Of a stretch of 64,000 bases of DNA, positions 48,901-63,900 are shown piece by piece; the first letter of the stretch is position 1; each line of letters begins with the position of its first letter. A program made the translations under genes and the position numbers. Source of the DNA: Gyrodactylus bullatarudis. Lineage: Eukaryota > Platyhelminthes > Monogenea > Gyrodactylidea > Gyrodactylidae. The notes beneath the pieces were generated by a model. It was given only the letters and a program-made list of their open reading frames with translations. It was not told where the DNA came from and did not search any database. The stretch spans positions 310,001 through 374,000 of the forward strand of contig SSNU01000155.1 in NCBI GenBank assembly GCA_012064415.1. Reading direction: 5' to 3'.

Positions 48901-51900
48901 AGCTGTTCACAAACCTCCAAGTCTTTTTGCAAGGCTTGATTGAAATCTCTCATTTTCGTGTTATAGTCGACAAGTTGAGGTTTTACTTTGAGAATGATAA
49001 ACTGATAGTACTCATGGGTTTTCCTTTGGCTGCTAGCCACTGTTGAGATATTAGTAGACAATGGTTCAAGACTCTTGAACGAATTCATCCAGGTCAGTTC
49101 AGATGAAATGAATGAGTTTAACTCCCTGTAACCATCAGAGTGATTGAGGCTAGCTTCGATTTCCTCAAGAACCTTGAGTAAGGACAGGAAATCCACTTCA
49201 CTTGTAATCAGGTCAGTATAGTCCTTCCTTGTGAAATCTCTAATGCCGAAAGGTCTGAGTTTGTTCTTGAATTTTGATAGAAATCTTTCATTATGTTTGA
49301 ACAATTCGGAAAATCTGTTGACTGCTGTCAAGTAGATATTAAAGTGCTCAGAGTTATTCTCTTGTTTGAGCGTAACATCAGAAATTCTAGAAGCAATTCC
49401 AACTGTTGTTTCACACTCTCCAAATTCTCTACAGATAAAGGTGAACTTGTCGCTGATTGAGGAAATCGACACTTTAGACTCGCCTAGGAGGGCAAGACCC
49501 TTTGCACAGAATTGTTTGAACGAATTTATATCGCTGTAGCTGTTCTCTTTCAATTCTTTCTCGATCATGTTGATTGTCTTTTCTATCTGATCTAACTGAG
49601 CTTTGACATTCTCGACTTGTGAGAGAAGATCAACTTCGAGTTGCTTTTTCTTATTTAATAAGTCGAAATGGTTACTGAGTTTATGGTCTAGCTCTTCTAG
49701 TTTGGATGAGAAGGAATTGATTATCTTGTTGTCCTTTCCTAGATTTTCCGATAATTTTGCTTCAAGGAAGCTTTTCGTGTCTCTCAGCAAGCTGGCTGAT
49801 TCGTTGTGAATTCGTTCAAAAGGACTGCGCGTGCTCGAAATTTTGAAAAAGTCATTAACCTCATTAGCAACCAGTTCAAGGTTTTTCTCAAGTTTTTCAA
49901 GATGATCACGACAGTTATCGCATTGATCCTTCAACAAGTTGATCTGAATCAGATTTTGATTCAAATTATTTATTTCCTTGTCAAATTCACAGTTTCGTTT
50001 TATTAAAAGACTAGTTACATTCCCTCTAATGTTTCTCATGAGTTCGTTCTTTATATTAGCTGAGTTGAGCTCAGAAATGAGTGATTTTATGGTCTCCTTA
50101 TTCTCAAGTAGTCTATTTGCTTTGCCTGTGATTTTTCCCGAGATTTGATCGAGATTTCTTTTCAGATCATTTACTTCGGTGTGACTTTGGCAATCTCGCA
50201 ATTTGCGTCTAACCATTGGAATTTCCTCGAACATGGAATTGTCCTGATAAAAATCTACAAATTTGTTTGAAAAGGATTTTATCTCATCAAACGATGAGAG
50301 CTTTTCTAGCATAAAACTCTGAAGAGCTAATTCACACGCCTCAACTTTTTCTGTTAGCCTTTCAAAATCAAGGTTTGCATCTTGACATGTGAGCGTGAGC
50401 GGAGCTTTTGAGTTGGCTAAATCCAAACAGAGCAGTTTAACACGTTCATAAAATGAATTGATTTGATCCTTTTTCAAAGAGTTGAATTGATTCGATTTCC
50501 CAATGAGAAATGATGATACTCTCTCAAATTCTGATCGATATTCTGAGAGACTTTCACTTTTGAAATGATTGAAAGATAAAAGTTCATCCGTGGCCTTCTG
50601 AATCAAATCCATCACAATACTGGATATTTCAGCCAGTTCAAAGTATTCTTTCTCAAATAACTCCACGGTTCTTTTATTCAGTAACAAATCCTCCTTGATT
50701 AGACCAATGGTCTTTACATACTTTTCCCCTTCAAATATCAATTCATCGTAGTAAGCACAGTTCTTTTTCGTCAGACAGGCCTTCTTTCGTTCAACGTTGA
50801 GGAAGGTGAGAAAACTTTCTAGTTGATCCTTTTTAAAATTGTCAAGTTTTGTAATCACTTCGTGAACACTCGATAGGTAACTGGGAAATGGATTATTCAC
50901 TAAATGTGACTGTACATTTGTTAGAGACTCAACAGAAATCTTCTTTCTAACTAGCATATCTGAATCGAGAAGGATAGCTTCAGTTTGAGTTTTGATCTTA
51001 TCAAAGTTCACCTCGATTTCCTTGAGGTCTGCTAGTTTACCCAGAAGAATAACTTCTTTTTGTTGAATTTCCATATTTAATTCAGAGAGATCATCCTCAT
51101 TCCTTTGAACTTCTACTATCAACTGATCAATGATGGTGTTTAAATCTGGAAATCTGCATTCTTCTAGGATAGTTTTCATTTTAGCCGACAAATCTTCCTC
51201 CTGATAATGAATTAGGTTACTTTTGGCCGTTTCGATATTATCAAAATCCTCCTTAATATCATTCCTACTAATTACTGTAGCTCTGGTATTTTTCACAAAA
51301 CTCTCATGACCATCAAAGTATTTGAGAATTCTTTCGAATGTTTCACTTGACTGCTGCATCTTCTGGGAATTTTCAATCAAGCTATTCTTCAGCTGGTTGT
51401 ACTCTTCCAATTCTTGGGTGGCTTCGAGAAATATCCTTTTCAAATCAAAGTGTCGACAGCTTTCCAACTGCAACAAGTTTTTCTCGAGTTCTTTAAAGAG
51501 GTATTCCTTTGTCAGAAATTTCTCTCTACTCTCTTGATAGCTTTGGAAGATGAGGAGACTCTGTTGGATAATATCAGTCGTACGAGAGATTTCAAGCTCT
51601 CTAAGATGCTTCAAGCACTTTTGATGAGAATCACGATAAAATTTGTTATGAGATTTTAACTCTTCAATTGAGACAATGAGAATTTGAATGCCCTTGGTAT
51701 CCTGTGTGATAAGTTCGATTACATCCTGGTAGGCTGCTTCAATGTTTGAATACTCTCGGTTAACCTCATCTGTGTACTTTGCTAGATTGAATTTATACCT
51801 GAGCGTGTTTAGTTTTTCATTTGATTCCTGTAATTTTTGAATTGTAATTTGAAAGTCTAATCTTAGCTTGGATAGAATCTCTTTCGAGCTATCCAACTTC

Positions 51901-54900
51901 AAATATGCTGACATTTCGTCATACTCGGGAACATTGGTTAGGTACCTGAGTAATGTTTTTTCAGAGGAGACGAAAAGCTTTCTTAACTCCGTGATAATAT
52001 TCAAAAAGTTTTGTGAGTTTAATTGACCAAGATGAAAAGACTTTTTTAGTTTATCTGTTCGTTTTTTCTCCTCGTCGATTCTTTTACTTATGTCGTCCAA
52101 GATTTCGACTGATGGTTCGATAAACAACTTTTCCTTATCAATAGTATCTTTGAGTTGCAGGAGGTATCTTTCAGCACGAGTAAATTCAAGATGAGATATT
52201 CTGCTAAGGGAATCGGAAGTATAACTGATAAAGCTATCCAGATCTTCGAATGTTGTACCTGTTTCAGAGCGGACAATATCGATATTTTTAGTGATTTCAT
52301 TATCAATAAAATTGACAAGTCTTTGTTCTCTATCCTGAAACTCCTCAAGTTCTTTTATAAGCGAGGAAAGTCGCGTAGAGAACTCAGCCTTGTTTGTCTG
52401 AATTTGATACAGTCTGGATTCTCCTTGAGATAACTTTTTCTCGTAATCAGCTAATAAAGTATTGGAAATGATATGTTTTTTGCTCAAGAGTTCCAGTTTA
52501 AGACTTGTGAATATTTTCAATGTTTGCTTTTCTACGTCTTGAAACTGAATGATTTTCTTCTCGTATTCTTCAATGCCATCACCGGGATGTGAATATGACA
52601 CAGAAAGAGGATCGTTCTCCTTTGGCAGAGGCAAACTATCCAAATCTGAGCTGACTCTTTCTATGGTTTTATTAAAGTTATCCAGGAAGGATTGGAGATC
52701 CTTTAAATTGGAAAGAGTTTCTTTAAGCTCATTCTTTTTAGTGTGCATTTTCAGGTTTAGTTCAACATGCCGCTCGTGAATCTTTGAGTCGGATAATGCT
52801 TGGGGTTGCCTCTCCAAATTCCGAAAGCAAAGAGTGATCTCTTCAAAGACTGAATGATCCCTCAACAGATATTTGTCCTCGAGTAACTCTATAAATTCGG
52901 ATAAATCTATATAGACACCCTCTTTCCAGTTATTCCAGTCGTTGAAAATTTCCTCATCATAAATCCGAATTGACTGGTCGATACTACCCAGGATTTCTTG
53001 AGTCTCTGACCAGTCATTCAGGACCTCTCTAATTTGGTTGTTCTTTCGCTCATTTTCTTGAATCAGAGTGAACCATATTTCATGGATGATGAATAGGTCA
53101 CTCTTGAACATTTCCCTAATACGATTCAGGTCTGTTTTTCCTTTGACAATCATGAACTTTTCGATCTCCTCTATGATACTGAAACAGTTTTTCAATTGAG
53201 TGTCAAAATCTGATTTTAGCCCATCGAATTTCTAAAAGAATAAACACCATGAAAATATTTTAAACCTTTTCTGTGAATATAGGACTTGCAGCTAGGAGAG
53301 TCCTTGTCGCGAGCAGGGAAGCATGGCTCTGAGTATCTAATTCAATGGTAGACAAGACTCGTTGACGGCTACGAATCCATTCCTTGATATTTTCCTTGCC
53401 ATTATTCCACTTGAGGAACAAATTCATCAGCTTGGAGTTTATCAGGTGAAGATCCTGAATTCTTTTCCCATAATCTGAGAAAACTTGCTCTTGCTCATGC
53501 AAAAAAGTCTTGAGACTCTTCCCACCATAATTCGGTAGGAGAAATAACTTGAGCTTTTCATGGAATAATTTTACCTCGAGATTCTTTTTCTATGAAAGGA
53601 ATAAAAGATCATAATTCCGAAGCTCACTTGAATAATTTCCTTAATATTTCCCAGGGTTCTCTCAACATCTTTGCAATGTTTGAGCACCTCAAAATTGGAG
53701 GCAGAATCTTCACCCACTGCAATCAAATTATGAAGATCATCGAGATTTTCGATATTGTGAAACTTTTCAAGTTCCACAGAGAATAAAACCCTTCTATATT
53801 GGCATAAATCAGATTGGCAAGATTTCTCGAAAAAATATCTATTCTCGAGATACTTTTGGAATTCTTTTGACTCATTCTTCATAATCTCCAGTTGGCCAAA
53901 AGCGTACAGTAGTTCTGACTTGATCTCGAGATAAAATCCGTTCAATGACTCTTTTATCGAATCTATTTCATCAGATTTCTTATCAATTAATGAAATAATG
54001 GTATCAAATTTGGTGTCCAAGAGGCTATTTCGATTTGAATTCACAGTAACCTTGAACCTTGCACATAAATCATTCAGAGTAGTGATATGTTCAAATAATT
54101 GGGAATTATCAGCCTTGATTACCTCTAGTTCATCCTCCAGTGTTTTAATATCGGTTGCATAATCTTGCTTTTGAAGCAGTCCTCTTAGATACGTTTCTTT
54201 TAACTTGTCAGACAGACCTAAAGAGATTTCCAGTTGACTTTGGATTCTGTCAAACTCGGAATGGATGTCATTGAATATTTTTGAAAGTTTCTGTAATTGA
54301 AAGAATATTAAGAAGAGTACCTACTTGAAGCTTTTCATGGCTTTGGTTAATATTGGCCTTCACAGTGCTTAGGTTCGTCAAGATTTCATCTGACTTGACT
54401 GAGGTAATTTTTATTTCAAAATCATTCGTAATGAGAATTTCTTCAGATTTCAAATCCTCTGTTATAACCTGGGAGGAGATAATTGATTATGAAAAATATT
54501 TACTTGTATATTCTTAATGAGCTCTTGTAGAGAATCATTAAAGTTTAAATTAGGTCGAATGTTGTTAATCATTGGTATTTTGTAGATTAACCTGTCAACT
54601 CGATCATTCATATCAGACAATTTTTCATTATAAGAGCTTAGCAATGATTTTCTTGAAGAAACAGATGAACTGAACGAGTCGATGATTTCCTTTATACTCG
54701 ACTGGATAATCGAAAAAGATTGCTTGAACTGGTAAATGCCTCCAAAGGCTCTCATTTCAAAATTTTTTGTTAAATCTGCAATTGCTTGGTTGAGGAAGTT
54801 TTCGGATTTTTCCAGGCTACAAGATAAAGATTTGAGACGTATGTCAAAATGACCTCTCAAAGTTTGGACAACCTCCTCACATCTGGCCAAGTCGTTCATT

Positions 54901-57900
54901 TCCATAACTGAAGTAGAATTCTTTAATTTCTCTATAAACTCTTTGATTTTATCAGCATCATTTGGAGGACAGTTGGCCAAGTTGAGAAAAGTCAAACATT
55001 CAGCCAAATCAAAAGAGATTGCAAACCCAATTTTTGATTTAAAAGAGTTTAAATGGATAAGAATATCGTCCCTATTGCTCAGTTGGCCTTCCAGAGCCTT
55101 GGTGAACCTTTGCAATAGTTGAAGGCCATTTGTATAATCTCGAGTGATCTGATTTGTCTTGGAGATGGCATCCTTTTCAATGCTATCCAGACTGATCAAG
55201 GAAACCTCTTCTAGGATGACACCATCATCGGGATCGAATGTTACACTGGAAAGGAATCTCTTGATTTTTAATATGGGATATTCGATTGACCTAGCAAGTT
55301 CAAGCTGAGCATTGAAAAATTCCATTCTCTTCTTTATTTCCCTGGACAAGGGGAGATTTCTCCAGTGTGAGATAATCTCTGTATGATCATTCTCAAAGTT
55401 TTTCCTCATTTGACTAACTAGAGACTCCAGTTTTCTTTTGTACTTCAAGATAAATTCATCCAAGGAACTTTTCGTCTCTACAAGGGTTAGACAAGAGTTC
55501 TCCAGACTGTCGATGATTTCCTTGACTTCATGACAGGTGTTACTCATAGACTGATGTCGCAGATGTTCAGAGTTGATTGACTCCTGAATTTTATAGACCA
55601 CCTTTTGGTCGAGACTTGATGAGAGGGAGTGAAAAGCCTTTGTATAATTTTCCAATAGACAAATGCAAGCTGATTCATTGCTTGAGAGGACTTCATTCAA
55701 AAGAGTCTCCCTCAAATATTTTATGTAGGGTTGGGAGAATAAGCGATTTCTTGGACTATCAACTACAAGACTGATTGTTTCGACTATCTTTGAAAGAAAG
55801 GTAAAATTCTTTAAAGATTCCGTGTTAAATTTCGACTGTTTAACGAGGAATAGGTTGGAATTTACTAAAGATGTCTCCCAAAACTTGCATGTTTCATCCA
55901 CTTGAATGGAAAACTTTTTCAAGTCAGCCTGATTCGTTTGCTGGCTCTCAATCAAGTACCAGTTTGGGGAATATAAGAAAGGGATTTGATTCTGAGCTGG
56001 AAAGAAATTGGAGAAATCTGTTGAGACTTTGGTAAATAAATCGTTATAAATCTTTTCCAAGGGGTCCAATTTCTTTTTGAAAAGTGTTATTTCTTCAAAT
56101 TTACTTTTCACTAGATCAATATTTTCCGGGAGCTTTTGGAATTTATCGGTGAATTCCCTCTTAAGATTGTCTTTTTGATTTTTACAGTCGGCTATTTCTA
56201 GCCTAAACTCTTCATAAAGCTTCAAAATATTCTCAATGTCCTCACACAGGGATGCAACCCTCTGGGAAATCTTTTGTAATTTTTCTTCAGCATGACAGTT
56301 TATCGATTCTAAGGAATCCCTAAGAAAATCTATGAGATCAGATTTCTTTGATAGGCTCATCTCGTTCAAAAGATTCTGACAGTGTCGATAATCATCATGG
56401 CTGAACTCTTTGAGGTTCATGGAAAAGTTGGTATAGGCTACATTCTTATTCTTCAGCTCCAATTGAGATATTATGATAGAATCCAAACGGTGGGCTAAAC
56501 TCTCCAGTGAATCAAAACACTGTTCCATATTGAGTATGAACGAGCTCAGAGACTCAACGAAGGAATTATGCTTCGACAGGGTCTTTTTGATTTCCTTTAT
56601 CCTTTCCTCATGAGAGGGTTGCTCTTCCAAGGTTAGTTTCTTTGTAGACGGCTCATATCGAGTGAGCACCTGGAATATTTCTTTAATTAACTCGACAATT
56701 TCGTAATTTGACAGTTCAAAAGCTGTTTTTACTTTGAGAAGGAGCTGGAAAGAAGCTTCTATCTTCTTTGAGCATTCTTTCTCTGAATAAAGGGTTTGCT
56801 TGAGATTCTCGATTTTACCTTCAATATTGGAGGATACTAGTTGTTTTTCAATTCTCTTTTTATAGTCTAACAGGTCTGTGATATTGGAAAAGTTGTTTTC
56901 TAAGCTTGTGGCACAGGTTTGTTGCCTGTTCAAGGCCAATGAATATTTATGACTTAATGAGATTAGGAGTTTTATTTCCCTCTCAAAGGTTTCTTGTAAC
57001 CTTTCCAGCTCCTCCCTAAGATAGTTTTGTTTATTTCTGATGATTTCCTGCCCAGTCCTTGTGAGATATTTATTTAACGAATTAATCAGCTCAATACTTT
57101 TGGTGAAGTCCCCCTCGTGGAATTGGCCAACCGCCAAGAGTTTATCATTATAAAAAGATAGAGCATTTTGTAGGTTTGTAGATAGACTTTCTTCGTTCAG
57201 GTAAATGTATTGGAAATTACGTGCTTTCTCCAAGAAATCTGCAGTCGCCTGAAAACATTTATCCAGGCTAAGAAATAACATGTCAACTTGATTTAGATTA
57301 TCCAGTTGTTTCTGTAAGACATCATGCTTCATCAAGGTAATGTTACTCTCCAGGATATCCCAAATGATCTTTTGATAGGATTCCAATCTCAGGTTTGCAT
57401 TGAGTTTACTCAAGAGACTGTGATATTCCTTGATGGAATCGGATATTGTGTCTCTCATCTTTTCAAGAGGACCAATCTCTTGATTCTCTTTGAACTGGGA
57501 AATTGTGCTCATGAGTCTTTCAACTTCTGCTTGGTCTGTAAAGAGAAATTCTTGCTTTTTCAAGTTTAAGCATTTCACTAGATCATTGAGTAGAAAGACC
57601 CTTTCAATTTCCTCGGTTAGCTTCCTCAAGTCTAACAGGATGCTAGCGGAAAGTCTTTTTCTCTCACTCAAATTCTCAGTTATATTTTTCAGTTCCTCAT
57701 GAACCTTGGCGAAATTGGTCTTTTTCAAGTCTTTAAATCTTTCTTCGGTCTCTGAAAAGTTTATTGAATTCTCTTTGACTGAATTCATCTTTGAGTTTAA
57801 TGCAGAAAGCTGATTTATTTCCTCGTCACAAACATGACAAAGTGATTGACACGACTGCAAAAGATTATCGATTTTCGTTTGGCGGTTGACAAATTTATTT

Positions 57901-60900
57901 GATAACTCAAGATGGTCTGAAGAGTTACTCTCGCTTAGCGATATTAACTGATGTATAATGTGGAACTCGTAGCGATTTCTTTCCAAGAAAGTGTAGTCTG
58001 ATGTTGAATAACTTTCAAGAGTCAGCAATCTTAGTTCATCTCGAATCATGTGCACTCTGAGTTTTATATCTTGAATGCTGGCCTCCATTTTGAGGAATTC
58101 TTCTTCAAATTGCTCATGCTCTTTGAATTTTCTCCTGTGATCGTCTAATCGATTCTTAACTTCATTGTCTATAGTTTTAAACCTTGAGAGAAATTTCTCT
58201 GCCTCCACCCTGTACTCCTCTCCATTGTATTGGATGAAGCCTTCCATCTTTTTCTTTAATAATTCACCTGTCTCGAGTTCACTCTTGCGATCCTGAAAAT
58301 AATATAATATAAGTTGTTAAAAACCATGCATTCAGAGATATGTAAGTCAAGGAGAAAGCTTACAAGGTAGGTGTGATAGAGAAATTTCTTTTCCATTAAT
58401 GTACCGCAATTTTCAAAATCCCCTGCTTTTTCCGATAGAATATCCCAAGCATTCTCTTTTACTTGCAGCCATTTGCCAAAGGCATCGGTTATTTGAAGAA
58501 ACTCGCCAAGGTTTTTGTCCTGGTCCCTCATGGAGAGGAGACTATGCGTTGTTCGTGAGATCAACATTGCAATGGCATTCGATAGAGCTTCGAGTTCAAT
58601 CTTGTACTCAATCAATAGTTTGTGGTGATAATCCCTGAGGGCTTTCACGAGGGAGTAGTCATTCAAATCAATTGAGTTTGAATAAAACTCAGAATTTAGG
58701 GTTTCATAGAACCTTTGGAATGTTTCTTGCACCTGGAAAAGCCTCTCGTTCAGCTCCTTTTGTTTTGCCTGCTGTTCCTGGAAATGATGATCAATTTAAA
58801 ATGAAAAGTGAGCAATACGAATGGTTACTCAAATGTTTACCTCTAATGATTCAATATTTAGTTTAATACTTCCCACATCTTGTTCATCCTTTTCAAGAGA
58901 TTCCAGTCCAAGTTTGAACTCGTTCACTTCTTGTAAGTAAGCAGTACTGTGATTGTGAAAACTTGAATTGAAGAGAACAAACATTTCCAGTTTATCAATG
59001 ATATTTATGCAAAATGCAATTTCTTTAATAATTATCTTTGTAGAAGTTACTTCCTGCTCACCACAGTCCAGAAGGAGGCTTCTTGCCAGCATTAATGACT
59101 CTTCCCTACAATTTTGGAGCTCTTTCAAGTTTTGCTTCGAACTGGAAATTAGTTTCTAACACAGAATTCAAGCATATTGGAGATAAAAATTCTAGGGTCG
59201 CTTACTTGTAATTTATTTTCCATCTCTGCAAAACCACTTGCTTGAGTGTTGATAATGTTCCCTGGAACAGATAGAATTGTGATATATGTCTTTTTCAGTC
59301 CAGTATTGATCATTTCATAGTTTCTTTGTTTCTCATTCAGATCAAAGGAGGCTCCTTCGATGGAACTTATCTTTGTAGACAACAGGTTGTACTCCTCATT
59401 AAGGGACTCCAAGTAGGCATATTCATCCTTGACAAAATCCTTGACAGAAATAACCTTCTCATTATAGGCATCGGCATTCGAATCAGTATCACTTGACAAG
59501 ATAAGACGAATGCCATTGGAGTAAAGATTTGTTATCGAGTTGAAGACGGTGAACATTTTTTCAATTTGATTGAATGCATTTTTTTCACTTCGAATTTGCA
59601 TAAGAAGACTCTGAAAGAAAAATTCATTGCTTAGTTTTACAAGTATTAACAGATTTTACCCAAATATACGCTCTAAAACACTTTTCTATGAATTTTAAGG
59701 CCTAATATTTTATACAAGCTAAAAATCTTGACAGTAGGCAAACTAAAATAAAATTTAAAAATCTTCACTGAAAATTTTAATTCGTCAAGGAATCTGATTG
59801 GTTAATAAAAGATAACTCATGATTAAAGTCACTCTTTTAAACGCTTGACAAATTCAAATTATCGGTGAGTCACAATTGATATGATAATGTAAAATGTTTA
59901 CTTGTAGATATTGACGATATTCTTGAATAAAGTTGAACACATCAGTTAGATCATAGCCGGTAACATTGTACAAGGGTGAGTTGATGCGACCTTTCGAGCT
60001 TCTGAGGTCTTGGATTAAATTCTTTTTGGTTTGGTAATTATTGATTTCTTGATCCAGATCAAGGAGGAAAGCTTCGATCCAATTTTTAACTGATTTATAA
60101 ATTTTTTCAATAGATGAGTTTATGATATTTTTAACAGAGTTGATCTCAAGGATAGTCTGATTCCTAGTACGTGTTGGTTTTAGATCTTCCACTGTCCTAT
60201 GAAAATGGACAGCCTTTTCAATGATATTTTCCACATTATTCTCAATGATTGAAATATCCTTCAATAGGATTTCTAGACCAAGAGCATGTTCGTTAATACT
60301 TTCAACAGATTTTTCAATGTTCCCAGAAGATTTCTTTGCTGATAAAATAATGGAGTTTACTTGATCACATAATTCAAACACTTTTTCCTTGTAGGTTTGA
60401 AACTTGGTCTGATTTTCAATTAAATCTTTGACATCCTTAATAAAGAGATTATTGAGCTTCTCATGAGTCTCTTCAGCCTTTGTCAGTTTATTCTCGATGA
60501 TTGTCAAAAGTTCCTTGGATTTGGGTATGTCAAAGAGTTTCTTCTTTATCATTTCCCTGAGTGAGGAAATCCTATCCTGATAGAGTCTCTGATTGACTCT
60601 ATACTTTTCCACAGTTTCAATCCACTCGTTCAAATTGGAGCCCTCCTGATTCAGTCTGCCTGGGATTGTATAGTTCTGAATGATTTCATTCAGCTTGAAG
60701 GAATATTCTTGAGTCCACTCGGATGTTTCATTAAAGGAACTCTCCAATAATCTCCAGGTAACCATGCGATCTTCTACAATGATGCTGTTCGCCTCTAGAC
60801 GAATTATCAGCCTTTCAAATTTCTTATTCAGGGATAAAAGGACAGAATCTGATTCATAAATTTCTTTCTGTTCGATATTTTCAATTTTATAACGATCAAT

Positions 60901-63900
60901 GAGAGTCTTGTTAATCATCTTCAGAGAGTTCAAGATGAGCAAAGTTTCCCTTCCAATCCTCAAAGAGTCTGAGAATACTCTTGTATTAATTGATTCGATT
61001 TTCTTCTTCGTCTCTAGAAGGGAATTGAGACGGTCCTTTGATGACAACTCATCACATAGATAGCAAACTTTGTTTACTTCAATTTTCTCAAGTGTTGACA
61101 AGTTTGTAAACTTGGAGGCCAAGATCAGGTTGACCTCTTCTGAGGCCAATTCTTGCTTAAAAAGAGTCTCGTGGGAGTCTGATGGCAAAAGACCAGAATT
61201 TGATTCTAGTTCCTGATGCAGTTTTGAGTAGTCCAAATAAAAGGTTTCTCTTTCACTCAGAATCCTGCAGAGCTTCTCTGAACAATTTGACAACTCTCTT
61301 AACTCGTCAGACTTTCTGAGTTGGTCACTCACTATACTCATGAGTAGGTCGTTGCAATCTCTTGATCTGTATGGTGCAATAGTTACTAATTTGACACAAG
61401 CTTTACGAATATCGTTCAGTCGACATGTCAGGAGAATTGCATCTGAGTTAATTTCGGAATAGTTCTTTCGAAAAAACTCATTCTCATGCCAGGACTGTTC
61501 TTGGTAGACTCTGACCTCGGCTAATTCCTCGGACCATTTTTGGAATTGTTCCGAGAGTTTTTTCAATCTAGCACATAATCCTGTCACTGTTTTGTCGATA
61601 ACTGTCAGGTTTTCAACTGCAAAACTGGTTCTTATTGAATTGATTATTAGAATATTGTTTGATTCAAATAGTTTATTCCTAGCATCAATTATCTTGGACC
61701 AGCTCTCACCAATATTTAAAATGTTCTTTTCATGGGTTAAAATGCGTTTGATTAACTTGTCATATTCTTTATTGAATCTATCTGCATCAATTGTGAAACT
61801 GAACGGTTCTGCATTTAACAAGGAACGAACAGAATCGGTATTCTCATGATAGCTGTTTGTAATGAGCATTAATCCAGCTTCCGATGCCAACTGGTCAATA
61901 TCACGGAAGTTCCTGTCTTTAGGTTCTTCTTCGTTTTCCAACTGAACTGGTATTGACCAAGAGTTAATTAGATTAGTCTGATTCTTGGCATATTTCTCTA
62001 GTTTTCTACATGATTTTCGTAACTCCTTCAGGTTATTAGGTGCAACATTGACTTCATCAAGTGAAGTATCCTCATCAGATGCACCAGTATCAACTGCATC
62101 CCTGAAATCTTCGACATTTATGTATTCGGTACTCTTGAAGAGATTTTCAATTAGCTTTTTCATCGTTTCTTGATTATCCTTCCATTCTTTGCGAATATTC
62201 TCATACTTTTGGCAACTGAGGAATATAATTTCCCTTCGTTTCAATCTTTGGATTAGTCGTAGCAGTTGATTCTCCAAACGTTTCATTTGATCTTTGATAA
62301 GACGATTCTTTTTGTTCTCCCCTGTAGCTTCGATTTGCTCAGAAATATTTTTTAGAGTTTCAACTTTGGAGATTGATGCGTTCTCGAGGAACTCTTGAAT
62401 ATTTGAAATAGCATCGGAGAGTAAGAGGCCCTCTAGAAAAGTAGAAAAAAGGATAAAAAGGGGAGAGGAGTGTCTCTAATCTACTATCCAACCAAATAGA
62501 GTGTGATTATGCGAAGGTCTTCTAATGACCAGATAAGATCTACAGGGGAAAATATTGGATAGATTATCTAAGCAATCTACCAGTCTAATCAAACTTACGA
62601 GATATTAAATCTATTTAATCAAAGAATTAATATAATTATACAAGAAAGGTATTTTATATATCATGCGATTGTAAGATTACTTACTTTTTCTGATTTTTTT
62701 TCTTCATAAATTCAAATCTTCTTGATATATTAAATGATCTAAATTATTTTTCATTATCTCTGATGAGATGATAAAATTGATATGCAGATTATGTTAGAAA
62801 CTACATTTTTCATCATTATATTATTTTTCTCATTTTGTTTAAATCTACGTATTAGCTCAAAATAATAATCCCTAAACATGAATGGGTTTATGACATGGTG
62901 TTTACTCATTGTTTCTTTATCCAAGTTATTCCAGTCGATATCAAAGTCATCTTGGTCCTCGTCTGTTTTAGAGACAGCTTCATTAACTTGGCTGAGTTTC
63001 CTCTTGGCCTTGGTCAATGTTGAAAAGGTGGTGCTAATCCAAATTCGATTGAATTTGGCAAGATTCTTCTCAGAGTTCATCAACCATTTTCCCATCTCAT
63101 CAGCATTCTTGACAGCAGATTCATTTTTCTCTTTGATCTTCTCTAGTTTCCCTAGATTCTCCTTGATGAGGATTTTGATCTTGTCAATTTCCACGCCAAG
63201 CTGGCCATACTCCAGATTGATCTTGTGATTCTTTTTCTTCTCAGCATTATCTGATAGCAGATCAGTCAGGACTTTGGTGCATCCCTCTCCGAGAATCTAG
63301 TTGGGAAAGATAAGGATGAAAGTTCATCAATCACCTAACTCTGAATAAAACACTAACATTCCACCGATTTTTAAGATCCATAATGCGATCTAGTTTCACT
63401 CTTAACTTGTTGAGTTGATTTTCCACATCAGTGGAAGAAGATTCCGGGTTCAGTTCCTCCTCTGCAATCAGGTTTTTTGTCAAGGCAAGAGTAGACTTTT
63501 TCAGGATTTCCAATTCCCCATGGTAATTATTCCAGTTTGTGGAAATTTTCGACAGTCTGATCTCTTCAAGAACGATACTCTCTGAAGCTTTATTCCAGTT
63601 TGAAATGAGTTCAGCATTTCTTTCCTAAATGAAAAAGAAATTTACATCAAGTCCGAAGTTCGGACTCCGAACCTTAGAATCCAACTCTTCACCAGTTCTA
63701 ATTTATTGTGAAAAGTTCACCCAAAATCAATAAGCTCTTACCACAATTTTTGAATCCTGGGTAAATAGAGAGAGTTACCAATGTTACTTTGATAAAAAAG
63801 TTTTAGGGAACAATTATTCCAGAATTTCAAAACTAACTTTGAATTCGGGAAAGGCGAACAAATCAGCAAGCGTTTGCTTTATATCACTAAACTTTGCTTC